Positions 34,294 to 42,241 of a stretch of 64,000 nt of DNA are shown here, one piece after another (positions within the stretch are counted from its first letter, which is position 1; the number at the start of each line of letters is the position of its first letter). The position numbers and the translations under genes are program-made. Source of the DNA: CALMFG01 sp963674805 (GTDB taxonomy: Bacteria > Bacillota > Clostridia > Christensenellales > CALMFG01); contig CAXXNY010000026.1 of the NCBI GenBank assembly GCA_963674805.2, positions 186,001-250,000 on the forward strand. The letters run 5' to 3'. The notes under the pieces were generated by a model, which was not told where the DNA came from, ran no database searches, and worked only from the letters and a program-made list of their open reading frames with translations.

Positions 34294-34305
34294 TATATCA
34301 TTCAT

Positions 34306-35538
34306 TTATAGTAGTTCATCTAACAGGTCTTCCAGCTCTTTTCGCTCTGACTCGCTGAAGGACAGTTCCTGCTGGTCGGGCTCTGCCGCGCTCTGATCGG
34401 GTGCGTCATCCGCCATGGTCACCAGTTTCTCTACCGGAATACTGCCGTCATCTTCCTGTTCTGCCGCATCATCAGCATCTTCTGACTTAATATCCCCTGT
34501 GATTTTTCCAAGCACATGGTCATAGCGGTCATCGCTGCTTTCTGATTCCGGCTGGCTTTCGATCGTTTCCTGTTCAATTCCGAGGCCGCCGGCTTCTTCA
34601 GCATCCTGCGCCATTTTTGACGTTAGTCCCGCTACCGCTTCCTGATTCATCCCTTCGCCCGGATCAGTCCCGTCATCCAATGTAAAATCATTTAAAAAAC
34701 CTGTTTGGCTTTGGACGAAACTCTCGAGTTTCGCTTTATAAGTTTCGACTGCCGAATGAATATCCTCCAAGCGTTTCTGGGCATTGGCAATCTGAATATT
34801 CATAACGTTTTTCATCTGCTCGGCCTTTTCGGCTGCTCTCTCTATGATTTCCTTAGCTTTGTCCTCGGCTTCAACCGCAGCTGCTTCAATCGCTTCTTTT
34901 TTGTATGTTTCTTTCAGCTGCTCAATCTCTGCGTTGACATCATCAATTTTTTTCTGATAAAACGTATTTGCCTTTTCCTCGGCTTCCTGCATGATGGTTT
35001 CCGCATAAGTTTTGGCTTTTGCGATCAGCGCTTTTGCCTCTTCTTTAACGCGCACCATCAGCTCTTCCGCCTGCAGCTTGGCATTGCCCAGCGCCGCTTC
35101 GGCTTTACTGTTATCCACTGCCGGGCCGTCTTCTGCTTTGTTTGCGCTGACAGCCTGGGCGTATAAGCTCTTGATCTTTTCCGAAGCCTTCTCTATCGCT
35201 TCTTCCGCTTTTTTGTTAGCCGAGACGATAATATTCTCAGCGGTCTGTTTGGCTTCCGCGATATATTTATCCGCCGTCTGCTTGGCCGTCTCAACAATCT
35301 CCGACGCCTTTCCTTCCTCATCCGGCGCTTCATTGTTCTTTTCGGTCAGTTTTAATTTTAAATCCTGAATTTCCTCTTCAAAGCCGACAATCTGGTTGCA
35401 TAGCACATTGTTTTCTTCGATTTTGTTTTCAAGCTCCTCTTTTACCGCATCCAAAAACGCATCCACCTGGTCTTCGTCATACCCGCGGAATGAACGCTCA
35501 AAACGCTTTTCCAAAATGTCATTAGGCGTCACTGACAC
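34306..35538 (-). CDS. DivIVA-domain protein with long coiled coil
   Basis: N-terminal DivIVA lipid-binding domain (about 1-55: PNDILEKRFERSFRGYDEDQVDAFLDAV) is followed by a very long Ala/Glu/Lys coiled coil (about 60-280) and an acidic, poorly ordered C-terminal tail rich in Asp, Glu and Ser. Classical DivIVA is about 160-230 residues; this one is about 410. It would mark curved membrane at the septum and poles. Start choice: the frame opens with an ATG at 35556, but GGGGAGGG lies inside it, six bases before the GTG at 35538. It lies near sepF and ylmE, the usual neighbourhood. Confidence 0.88.
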   Translation of the reverse strand: MSVTPNDILEKRFERSFRGYDEDQVDAFLDAVKEELENKIEENNVLCNQIVGFEEEIQDLKLKLTEKNNEAPDEEGKASEIVETAKQTADKYIAEAKQTAENIIVSANKKAEEAIEKASEKIKSLYAQAVSANKAEDGPAVDNSKAEAALGNAKLQAEELMVRVKEEAKALIAKAKTYAETIMQEAEEKANTFYQKKIDDVNAEIEQLKETYKKEAIEAAAVEAEDKAKEIIERAAEKAEQMKNVMNIQIANAQKRLEDIHSAVETYKAKLESFVQSQTGFLNDFTLDDGTDPGEGMNQEAVAGLTSKMAQDAEEAGGLGIEQETIESQPESESSDDRYDHVLGKITGDIKSEDADDAAEQEDDGSIPVEKLVTMADDAPDQSAAEPDQQELSFSESERKELEDLLDELL

Positions 35539-35644
35539 ACTAATCCCTCCCCTCATTATCCGGTGCTGAATAGCCGCACACTAAAACCGCCTGCTTCAGC
35601 AGTATATCATCAATCTTTGGATGCGGCAAAATACCGAACCCTAA

Positions 35645-35700
35645 ATAAAAAACCGTAAAAAACGTTGAATTCCTACAAATTCAAAGTTGTTCTACGGTTT
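35645..35700 (-). terminator. Terminator after sepF
   Basis: On the minus strand an outer ACCGTA/TACGGT stem encloses an inner 7-bp TTGAATT/AATTCAA hairpin, followed by six T. Confidence 0.75.
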
Positions 35701-35758
35701 AACAAAATCAAGTCAAAACACAGTATTCGCAGTAATCATTTGATTACACCGAAATTTG

Positions 35759-36166
35759 TTATTCACCAGTCGAAAACCCGACATGAGCAGGAACAATCGC
35801 AAATATTTTCTTTGAAATCTCTTTGACGTCACCGCCGAGTGCATAAACTGCACCGCTGACAAAGTCAATCACCCGTTGGGCTTCAGAGAAATCATTATTC
35901 TCTAAGTTCACGATGACCGGCTTCCTAACCTTCAGACTGTCGATAATCAACTGTGCATCCGAATGGTCTTTAGGTTTTACTAATACCATCGAAAGTTCGC
36001 CTTCTGAAGTTTTGAGTACTTTGTGCCTCTTCCAGTTTCCTCTTTGACGATCATAATCCGGTTCATCCAGATCTTCATATAAATCGTCAACGGTTTCGAC
36101 TTCTTCCATGCCCTCAGAACCTAATCCGAGTGCGTCAAGAACCTTAGTGAAAAATTCAGTAGCCAT
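35759..36166 (-). CDS. sepF: Cell division protein SepF
   Basis: Membrane anchor and organiser of FtsZ at the division site. An N-terminal amphipathic segment (1-17) precedes an acidic linker and the conserved SepF core (about 50-130), with VVLVKP-like MVLVKPKDHSDAQLIIDSL, QRVIDFVSGAVYALGG and a short C-terminus. At 135 residues it is typical. It is the last of a three-gene run hlyD-like - ylmE - sepF, with a terminator downstream. Confidence 0.94.
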   Translation of the reverse strand: MATEFFTKVLDALGLGSEGMEEVETVDDLYEDLDEPDYDRQRGNWKRHKVLKTSEGELSMVLVKPKDHSDAQLIIDSLKVRKPVIVNLENNDFSEAQRVIDFVSGAVYALGGDVKEISKKIFAIVPAHVGFSTGE

Positions 36167-36190
36167 GTTAAAAACCCCCTAGTTTTTTTA

Positions 36191-36898
36191 CTACCCTCGG
36201 TCTCCGAATATGGCAGAGCCAACCCTGATCATATTCGAGCCTTCCTGTATCGCCAATTTATAATCATTAGACATCCCCATTGAGATGTATCGCATCTCTA
36301 TATTGTCAGGGAGGTCTAAATCAACGAGTCGATCATACAGTTCTCTCAATCCCGAAAATGTTTTTCTTAAGACATACTCATCGTCGGTAAAAGGCGCCAT
36401 CGTCATCAGGCCTTTTATCTTCACATTCTCAAGACGGGACAGCTGTTCAATAAACCCGTCAATCTCTTCTTTAAATATGCCGGACTTGGTACCCTCTTTT
36501 GAGATGTTTACCTGTATTAACGCATCCAGCGCCGTCTGCTTCATTTTGCATTGCCTGTCAATCTCTTCAGCTAGACCGATACGGTCCAGTGAATGAAGCA
36601 GATATGTATTGTCCAACACATACTTGACTTTATTCGTTTGTAAATGTCCAATAAAGTGCCATTTCATTTTTGATGGAAGCTGCGCGGTCTTTTCCGTAAA
36701 TTCCTGCACGCGGTTTTCACCAAAATCCATCTGACCACAGGCCATTGCCTGTTCAATCGATGAAACACCGAATCGCTTTGAAACGGCCACTAAGGTAACA
36801 TAATCTGAATCCAATCCCATGTTACTGGTTAATTCTAACATATTTTTACGAACAAATGCAAGGTTTTTTTCTATGTTCGTGTTTTTTTGTAACTCCAT
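36191..36898 (-). CDS. ylmE: YggS/YlmE family pyridoxal phosphate homeostasis protein
   Basis: PLP-binding protein with an alanine-racemase-like barrel but no known catalysis, involved in vitamin B6 and amino-acid homeostasis. The PLP lysine lies in VAVSKRF (about 38), with FGENRVQEF, HFIGHLQTNKVK and the phosphate-site SMGMSNDYKLAIQEGSNMIRVG. Start choice: the longest frame runs 35 codons further into the upstream gene; AGAAGGA precedes the ATG at 36898 with eight bases, giving 235 residues, the family length. Confidence 0.94.
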   Translation of the reverse strand: MELQKNTNIEKNLAFVRKNMLELTSNMGLDSDYVTLVAVSKRFGVSSIEQAMACGQMDFGENRVQEFTEKTAQLPSKMKWHFIGHLQTNKVKYVLDNTYLLHSLDRIGLAEEIDRQCKMKQTALDALIQVNISKEGTKSGIFKEEIDGFIEQLSRLENVKIKGLMTMAPFTDDEYVLRKTFSGLRELYDRLVDLDLPDNIEMRYISMGMSNDYKLAIQEGSNMIRVGSAIFGDRG

Positions 36899-36917
36899 GC
36901 GAAAATTCCTTCTATGC

Positions 36918-38099
36918 TTAATAAACGACGATGTCGCCTGCTTCCAGCGGCGGGTAACCCTCGGCGGCAGTGATAATCGCCATTCCGTCCTGTACTGCCG
37001 CAATCACGACCGGCACCGCATCGGTTGTGTCCTCGCGTTTCACAGCAAGATACTTTACCCCTTCTGTTTCTCTGATTGACCGTTCGGGCACCATCAATCC
37101 TTCAAACACATTATACATTTCAATCGAAACTACGCGGGCATCCAGCAGCTGGTCAATCGGGTCTTTAAACTCAAATGTATAGACATATCCGTTGTTATAG
37201 ATCCGCTTACCCAACAATTCACCCGTATGCTGCTTTTCGGTGTTCTGGTCAAAGATCATCGTAAAATACGTGTTTTTATTGAACTCCGGAATGCTTCTGT
37301 CAGAGGTAACGATGATATACCACCGCACATCGTTAACCAGTTTATAGACCGGATATGTCACATCTTCGTCCAAAAAAGCGGTGACGTCGGTACCGTCAAT
37401 GATATTTTGGACTTGGTTGACTTCATATGTATCAATGTTTGTCATGTTGAGATAATTCTCAAACCCGTCAAAATAAAAACTGATGACGCCGGATGCTTCG
37501 GCGTAGAGATCGTTCTTCCAGCCCTCAATCTGCTGACTTAATTCTTCTTTCTTAGAATACAGGCTATTAAGCGTTTCATCGGGTTTAACAGCGGATGCCA
37601 GGTAAGCCTCTTTTTCTTCCATCAGTTCGGACATCTCGCGTTCCAGTTCCAGCAGATCACTGTCCGTCTCGCCAAGGATACACGCGCGTATGTCCATCGC
37701 TTTGTTTTCGATATCTTCATTGATGCTGCTGAGTTCGGGGTTTACAATGTCCTTAAGCAGTTCATCTTCCTGATAATCCTTGATTTCCTGGCGGACATCA
37801 ATCAGCGACTGCACCGACTTCTCGTTATAGTTCAGCGTATACACGCTGGCGACGAGCTCACCTTTGACCACATCTGCGCCTTCAGCTACGATATAGTCCA
37901 CTTTACCGTATTCTTCTATTTCAACAGTCTGTTCATCCCGGACAACCACGCCTTTGAACGTTTCACGAAATTCAAGCGTTCCCGACTGGATTTCCGCTTC
38001 GCGGGCGGGCCGTACAAAGACATAAACAATGCTCACAATCGTCGCAATAAACAGAAAAAGAAACAAGTAAAAACGCGGAGCAACACTTCTTTTTGCCAT
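36918..38099 (-). CDS. HlyD-like membrane-anchored protein of the cell-division cluster
   Basis: A 393-residue protein with an N-terminal membrane helix (about 9-28) followed by a beta-barrel/lipoyl-like region (about 40-90), a central helical hairpin predicted as coiled coil (about 95-190) and a second barrel-like half. This is the layout of HlyD-type periplasmic adaptor proteins, but no transporter partner is encoded nearby. In Clostridia such genes recur directly upstream of ylmE-sepF, as here, which suggests a role linked to division or cell wall (inference). Confidence 0.75.
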   Translation of the reverse strand: MAKRSVAPRFYLFLFLFIATIVSIVYVFVRPAREAEIQSGTLEFRETFKGVVVRDEQTVEIEEYGKVDYIVAEGADVVKGELVASVYTLNYNEKSVQSLIDVRQEIKDYQEDELLKDIVNPELSSINEDIENKAMDIRACILGETDSDLLELEREMSELMEEKEAYLASAVKPDETLNSLYSKKEELSQQIEGWKNDLYAEASGVISFYFDGFENYLNMTNIDTYEVNQVQNIIDGTDVTAFLDEDVTYPVYKLVNDVRWYIIVTSDRSIPEFNKNTYFTMIFDQNTEKQHTGELLGKRIYNNGYVYTFEFKDPIDQLLDARVVSIEMYNVFEGLMVPERSIRETEGVKYLAVKREDTTDAVPVVIAAVQDGMAIITAAEGYPPLEAGDIVVY

Positions 38100-38192
38100 T
38101 ACTATTCTCCCGAAATCATACTGCTGCTCATTTTAACATAATTGTTTGATAAAATAAAGCTGCCGGCTTACGCCGGCAGAAAGGACTTATTA

Positions 38193-38621
38193 TTATTCCA
38201 AAAGGTCAATTCTTGCAAGCGCAAGATTGCCCTTTTCATTAAACTTAAGTTCAGAAGCCATCTGGCGCGCTAACAGAAGCCCTCTTCCGCTGTCCCGGTA
38301 TATCATCTCTTCGTTGCGGTCGCTCTCATAAGCCACTGTTGCGCCGACATCAAATCCGTCCCCTTTGTCCTGCACCGAAAACGACAGGCTGTTCGCTTCT
38401 ATCGCCGCTTCAACCTGAACCGGTTTTTCTTCGCTGGGCTTAGCGTGTTTAAAACAATTGGTCAGCAATTCGTTCATAACAAGTTTGATTTTGTATTGCT
38501 TTTCTTCAGACAACGCACACTCACGTTTCACTGCATCAATCACCGCATCAACGACAGTCCGAATATCCGTTATTTCCGATATACTGTATTTAAATTTAAC
38601 CGCCATCATTGTGTAACCCAT
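38193..38621 (-). CDS. RsbW-like ATP-binding anti-sigma factor/serine kinase
   Basis: GHKL-fold kinase-like protein of 142 residues. All HATPase motifs are present: N box as ELLTNCFKHA, G1 as DKGDGF, and G2 as SGRGLLLARQ. It should bind ATP and could hold a sigma factor or phosphorylate a STAS-domain antagonist. It lies 77 bases downstream of the sigma gene, so the cassette contains two HATPase genes, of which this one has the intact nucleotide site. Its real partner is unknown. Confidence 0.85.
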   Translation of the reverse strand: MGYTMMAVKFKYSISEITDIRTVVDAVIDAVKRECALSEEKQYKIKLVMNELLTNCFKHAKPSEEKPVQVEAAIEANSLSFSVQDKGDGFDVGATVAYESDRNEEMIYRDSGRGLLLARQMASELKFNEKGNLALARIDLLE

Positions 38622-38698
38622 ATGCTTCTTTCCTAACGCATATTCAAAGATGATTTGATTTCAAGATAAATATAAACGGGTTGTAACAGTTTTAAACA

Positions 38699-39446
38699 CT
38701 ATTTAAGCAGATCTTTCATTTTATCCAATACTTTGCGTTCCAGCCGGGACACCTGCATCTGGGATACACCAAGCTTTTCAGCTACAACTGCTTGGCTTTT
38801 TTGTTCAATATAGCGTATCTTAATCAGCTGCCTTTCCAATGCATTTAATTGCTGGATACAGGCATTCAGCATCTCAGAATTTTCGACCCGCTCAAACGCT
38901 TCGTCTGAACTGCCAATGATTTTCTCAAGGCTGAAGTCACTATCCGATGACATCACGCCTTCGTATGAAGCCGCATACCCGGCGGATTTAGCTTCCATCA
39001 GCTCCAAAACACGCTCCACCGAAACACCCATCGCCAGTGCTATCTCCGACGGCCGCGGAGAATGGCTCAACTCGGCTTGCAGTTCCTCTTTGCACACATC
39101 CAGTTTTTTTATTTCAGCGCTGTCTTTTCTCGCTATTTTAACGGGACGGGTTTTATCACGAAAATAATTCTTGATTTCACCAATCATGGTAGGCGTGGCA
39201 AAAGACTGGAATTTTACGCCCTTTTCAGGGTCAAAGCGCTCTATTGCACCAACCAGCGACATTGAGGCAATCTGAAATAAATCATCGTATTCGACGCCGC
39301 GCCCGACGTACTTCTTTGCAATGATTTCTGCCAGATATAAAAAAACGTTCCAATATGAGATTGCGTACGTTGATGTGTTTCGTTTCAGCGTATTCACTGA
39401 GCAGCATTTCGTTGCTCATCGTACTTAACGCTTGTTCAGACCCCAA
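38699..39446 (-). CDS. SigB/SigF/SigG-type sigma factor, reading frame broken by a 7-T run
   Basis: Region 2 (VGRGVEYDDLFQIASMSLVGAIERFD, then FATPTMIGEIKNYFRDK), region 3 and region 4 (SQAVVAEKLGVSQMQVSRLERK) identify a partner-switching sigma factor. The main frame covers 38699-39397. The true N-terminus is in another frame: a TTG at 39446 lies seven bases after AAAGGAG and opens GSEQALSTMSNEMLLSEYAET..NVRNLILERF. The two frames join at a run of seven T (coding strand, 39345-39339). Reading six T gives ERFLYLAEIIAKK, as expected, and about 248 residues in all. Causes could be mutation, assembly error or slippage. Region 2 onwards is intact. Confidence 0.85.
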
Positions 39447-39459
39447 AAAATTACTCCTT

Positions 39460-39849
39460 TTACGCGGCAAAATGTTTTTTAATTGTCACGGATTTCAGGT
39501 CTTCGCCGTTATAGTCAAACGCAAATTCATCATAAAACTCTTCGATAAGGCATTTCGCCAGCAGTTCGATATCTTCCGGGCTGTCCGATCCGATTCCCGC
39601 TTCGGAACTGCCGGAACCCTCAACCATAACCGTAAAGGTTTCATCGACTAAAATCGAAATATCAAAACGCTCTGGTTTATTTTTTGCGTTTAATAACAAA
39701 ATACATGCCTCAGCTGCACCCGCTTTTAAATCCTCCAGAGTGTCCATGTCAAAATCAAGTCTTGCAGCCACGGATGAAACCGCCATGCGAATGGTCAGCA
39801 AATACTCGGGCCTTGCTGGCAATGTCAGCTTAATCAGGTCTCCGGTCAT
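39460..39849 (-). CDS. Anti-sigma-factor-like HATPase with degenerate ATP-binding motifs
   Basis: A 129-residue protein in the position of rsbW/spoIIAB, between the STAS antagonist and the sigma gene. The N box is recognisable (EDLKAGAAEACILLLNA), but G1 reads VMVEGSGSS in place of DxGxG and the glycine-rich G2 motif is missing (IELLAKCLIEEF). ATP binding or kinase activity is therefore doubtful. Start overlaps the preceding stop as TAATG, and its stop is followed directly by the sigma gene's Shine-Dalgarno. It may still bind the sigma factor. Confidence 0.8.
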   Translation of the reverse strand: MTGDLIKLTLPARPEYLLTIRMAVSSVAARLDFDMDTLEDLKAGAAEACILLLNAKNKPERFDISILVDETFTVMVEGSGSSEAGIGSDSPEDIELLAKCLIEEFYDEFAFDYNGEDLKSVTIKKHFAA

Positions 39850-40166
39850 TACTCATTTACCTCAACTTCCATAATCCGGTTCAGCCCGGTCAGATAGAAT
39901 ACCTTTGCGATATGCGGCTTTAGGTTAATAATATGCACCGTTCCATTATAGTCTTTGACCCGCTTTGCCGCTGACGCCAAAACGCCAAGTCCAGTGCTGT
40001 CAATATAATTAAGTTCGGCGCAGTCAAAAACAATCGCGCCTTGTTTTTCATCCAGCAGACTGCCGATATCCTTTTTCAGCTCTTCAGCATTATAGATATC
40101 AATCTCTCCGGAAAGCGCAATATCCCACACGTTTTTCGTCTCACTAAAGTTTTTTGTAAATGCCAT
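39849..40166 (-). CDS. STAS-domain anti-sigma-factor antagonist (SpoIIAA/RsbV-like)
   Basis: Small cytoplasmic switch protein of 105 residues. The STAS fold is evident: GEIDIYNAEELKKDI, AIVFDCAELNYIDSTGLGVL and INLKPHIAKVFYLTGL. The serine in the conserved DSTGLGVL motif is the usual phosphorylation site that decides whether it releases the sigma factor from its inhibitor. First gene of the four-gene cassette, with its own vegetative promoter at 40198-40226. Confidence 0.93.
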   Translation of the reverse strand: MAFTKNFSETKNVWDIALSGEIDIYNAEELKKDIGSLLDEKQGAIVFDCAELNYIDSTGLGVLASAAKRVKDYNGTVHIINLKPHIAKVFYLTGLNRIMEVEVNE

Positions 40167-40197
40167 AACCTTTTCTCCGAAAATATTTTTCGATTAT

Positions 40198-40226
40198 ATA
40201 TTATCATAACGGATATTGTTATTCAA
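40198..40226 (-). promoter_or_regulatory. Sigma-A promoter of the sigma-factor cassette
   Basis: TTGAAT (40226-40221), 17-base spacer, TAATAT (40203-40198) on the minus strand. Confidence 0.7.
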
Positions 40227-40261
40227 ACCAAAACTCATTCCAAAAAAAACTGACTTTCATA

Positions 40262-40294
40262 TAAAAAAACAGCGCTTCATCATAAAAGCGCTGT
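40262..40294 (-). terminator. Terminator of rplJ-rplL
   Basis: 9-bp ACAGCGCTT/AAGCGCTGT stem (40294-40269) with an eight-base loop and seven T on the minus strand. Confidence 0.9.
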
Positions 40295-40311
40295 ATCAAT
40301 AGCTGACAAGC

Positions 40312-40692
40312 TTATTTTAATTCGGTTTCTGCGCCCGCTTCTTTAAGCTGTGCAACGACCTTGTCTGCGTCTTCCTTGCTGAGGCCTTCCTTAACGGTGT
40401 TAGGCGCATTGTCAACCAGGTCCTTCGCTTCTTTTAATCCGAGGCCGGTCATTTCTCTGACCACTTTGATAACCTTGATTTTTTCAGCGCCTGCTGACTT
40501 CAAGACAACATCAAATTCGCTCTTTTCTTCGTCTCCGCCGCCTGCTGCGCCGCCTGCTGCCGGAGCTGCTGCTGCAACTGCCACAGGAGCTGCTGCGCTT
40601 ACGCCGAATTCTTCTTCAATCGCTTTTACGAGTTCGCTTAATTCGATAACTGTGCTTTTTTTGATTTCTTCTAAGATTTTAGCTACATCCAT
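40312..40692 (-). CDS. rplL: 50S ribosomal protein L7/L12
   Basis: Forms the flexible stalk that recruits translation factors. N-terminal dimerisation helices (1-35), an Ala/Gly hinge (about 36-53, AAAPAAGGAAGGG) and the C-terminal factor-binding domain with IKVIKVVREMTGLGLKEAKDLVDNAP. Length of 126 residues is standard. It follows rplJ in the usual order and ends at a strong terminator. Confidence 0.98.
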   Translation of the reverse strand: MDVAKILEEIKKSTVIELSELVKAIEEEFGVSAAAPVAVAAAAPAAGGAAGGGDEEKSEFDVVLKSAGAEKIKVIKVVREMTGLGLKEAKDLVDNAPNTVKEGLSKEDADKVVAQLKEAGAETELK

Positions 40693-40720
40693 TTTTTATA
40701 TTCCTCCGGAATTTTTATTA

Positions 40721-41242
40721 TTATTTCTGATCGCGCACGGCGGCAAGCGCACGTGCCAATCCTGACGGGATAGCGTTTAACGCCATCGCGAGACCCGCAA
40801 TCGGTGCATTAAGCGATCCTGCGAGCTTGGCTATCAATACTTCTCTGCTCGGCATATTTGCCAACTGCTTGATTTCGTCGATTTGGATGATTTTCCCATT
40901 CAGCAGCCCGATTTTAATCTCGGTCTTCTTGACTTTTTTGATAAAGTCAACCAGAACTTTTGCACCGCTGACCGGATCATCATATCCGATTGCCGCAGCT
41001 GTCGGTCCGGTTAAGATTTCATCCAGTCCTTCAATATTGTTTTCTTTTACAGCACGCCGCAGAATATTGTTCTTGATGACTTTATACTCTACGCCGGCAG
41101 CACGGAACTGGTTCCGAAGTTCTGAGACTTCTTCTACGCTCAGTCCGCGGTAGTCATAAAAGACGACTGATTCGGCTTTCTCGATCTTCTGCTTTACGTC
41201 TTCAACTTGCTGTTTTTTGATTTCGATCTGTTTTTGGCCCAA
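40721..41242 (-). CDS. rplJ: 50S ribosomal protein L10
   Basis: Base of the L7/L12 stalk. The N-terminal domain (KAESVVFYDYRGLSVEEVSELRNQFR) and the C-terminal helix that binds L7/L12 dimers are present. Start choice: upstream ATG codons open longer frames, but AAGGAGG lies inside them. The TTG at 41242, eight bases after it, begins GQKQIEIKKQQVEDVKQKI, the expected N-terminus, giving 173 residues. The gene has its own promoter and a typical L10 leader with attenuator, so it is transcribed apart from rplK-rplA. Confidence 0.95.
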   Translation of the reverse strand: MGQKQIEIKKQQVEDVKQKIEKAESVVFYDYRGLSVEEVSELRNQFRAAGVEYKVIKNNILRRAVKENNIEGLDEILTGPTAAAIGYDDPVSGAKVLVDFIKKVKKTEIKIGLLNGKIIQIDEIKQLANMPSREVLIAKLAGSLNAPIAGLAMALNAIPSGLARALAAVRDQK

Positions 41243-41440
41243 TCTTATTACCTCCTTGTCTGCCATTCTATTAACAAAAAACCCTTTTTGCTGACCAAAA
41301 GCCAAAGACAAAAAGGGTTAATAATCCTTTAAACGCGAGGCAGCTTACTGGCTGTCTTGCGGCTTCCCTGCGCTGGCGCTATCGCTTTAAACGTTCATCA
41401 CATACCTGCGGTCTTCGGTCAGAAATATTCGGTTTTTCGA
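41243..41440 (-). promoter_or_regulatory. L10 leader (autogenous control of rplJ-rplL)
   Basis: The roughly 200-base leader contains the landmarks of the Firmicute L10 leader, ACCGAAGACCGCAGGT near 41420-41404 and CTGCCTCG near 41343-41336, and ends in a terminator before rplJ. Binding of the L10-L7/L12 complex is expected to favour termination. Confidence 0.75.
41275..41319 (-). terminator. Attenuator in the L10 leader
   Basis: An 11-bp AACCCTTTTTG/CAAAAAGGGTT stem (41319-41309 with 41290-41280) followed by a T-run on the minus strand, upstream of rplJ. Confidence 0.85.
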
Positions 41441-41445
41441 AAAGC

Positions 41446-41474
41446 ATTTTATCAGCTATCCGGAATTAAGTCAA
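41446..41474 (-). promoter_or_regulatory. Sigma-A promoter of rplJ-rplL
   Basis: TTGACT (41474-41469), 17-base spacer, TAAAAT (41451-41446) on the minus strand. It begins immediately after the rplA stop codon. Confidence 0.8.
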
Positions 41475-41478
41475 GCGC

Positions 41479-42174
41479 TTATTGGATAAACTTTGCGCCG
41501 TTGACCTTGATTCCCGGTCCCATGGTGGATGAAATAACCACGCTTTTTAAGTATGTGCCTTTTGCGGCTGACGGTTTTGCCTTAACAACAGCTTCCATCA
41601 GCGTTCTGAAATTATCAAAAAGTTTTTCAGGTCCGAAGCTTTTCTTGCCTAACGGTACGTGGATAATCGCGGTTTTGTCCACACGGTATTCCACTTTACC
41701 GGCTTTAATTTCATTAACGGCTTTGGCCACATCCTGTGTCACCGTACCGGATTTGGGGTTCGGCATTAAACCTTTCGGTCCAAGCACACGCCCGATGCGT
41801 CCGACTAAGCCCATCATATCAGGGGTTGCTACACAAACGTCGAAGCCAAACCAGTTTTCTTTCTGGATCTTTTCGATCATTTCTTCCGCACCCACGAAAT
41901 CTGCGCCAGCAGCTTCGGCTTCTTTCGCTTTTTCGCCCTTTGTGATCACCAGCACCTTGATTTCCTTACCTGTTCCATGCGGCAATACGACCGCACCGCG
42001 GACCTGCTGGTCTGCGTGTCTTGGGTCAACGCCAAGGCGGATTGCGCATTCGATGGTTTCATCGAATTTCGCTTTTGCTGTTTTTATAGCCAGTTCACAA
42101 GCCTCATTCGGGTCATAAATAGCCGCTTTATCGTATTCCTTAACGCTATCTAAATAATTTTTTCCATGTTTCAT
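41479..42174 (-). CDS. rplA: 50S ribosomal protein L1
   Basis: L1-stalk protein that helps release deacylated tRNA and can repress its own operon. The family features GVDPRHADQQVRGAVVLPHGTG (about 49-70) and MGLVGRIGRVLGPKGLMPNPKSGTV are intact. The start is one of two adjacent ATG codons after AGGAGG; the second, at 42174, is better spaced. The 231-residue length is normal. A structured GUGGGAG element lies before it. Confidence 0.97.
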   Translation of the reverse strand: MKHGKNYLDSVKEYDKAAIYDPNEACELAIKTAKAKFDETIECAIRLGVDPRHADQQVRGAVVLPHGTGKEIKVLVITKGEKAKEAEAAGADFVGAEEMIEKIQKENWFGFDVCVATPDMMGLVGRIGRVLGPKGLMPNPKSGTVTQDVAKAVNEIKAGKVEYRVDKTAIIHVPLGKKSFGPEKLFDNFRTLMEAVVKAKPSAAKGTYLKSVVISSTMGPGIKVNGAKFIQ

Positions 42175-42186
42175 CATATCCTCCTC

Positions 42187-42232
42187 GTGGTGATGCGTAT
42201 TCGCACGGCAGGGATAAATGCCTGCCTCCCAC
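42187..42232 (-). promoter_or_regulatory. GUGGGAG/CCAC structured element before rplA
   Basis: On the minus strand GTGGGAG (42232-42226) is followed by a GGCAGG/CCTGCC hairpin and closed by a distant CCAC (42190-42187). The same arrangement occurs before rplK. Likely a ribosomal-protein leader or junction element, by inference. Confidence 0.45.
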
Positions 42233-42241
42233 TGTTTTCAG

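Noticed and set aside
34705..35368. Antisense ORFs opposite the divIVA-like gene
   Set aside because: They reflect the repetitive coiled-coil codons of the minus-strand gene and have no ribosome binding site or recognisable domain.
38622..38698. SigB-like promoter (GTTTAA, 14 bases, GTTTAT) upstream of the second HATPase, suggesting autoregulation
   Set aside because: The -10 differs from GGGTAT at two positions and an equally good vegetative reading (TTTAAA, 16 bases, TATATT) overlaps it.
39282..39446. A separate small ORF overlapping the 5' end of the sigma gene
   Set aside because: Its first half is the missing N-terminus of the sigma factor; after the 7-T run it is only an out-of-frame tail, so it is not an independent gene.
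41357..42118. 253-residue plus-strand ORF opposite rplA
   Set aside because: It lies entirely over the L10 leader, promoter and rplA on the other strand; composition is that of an antisense shadow.
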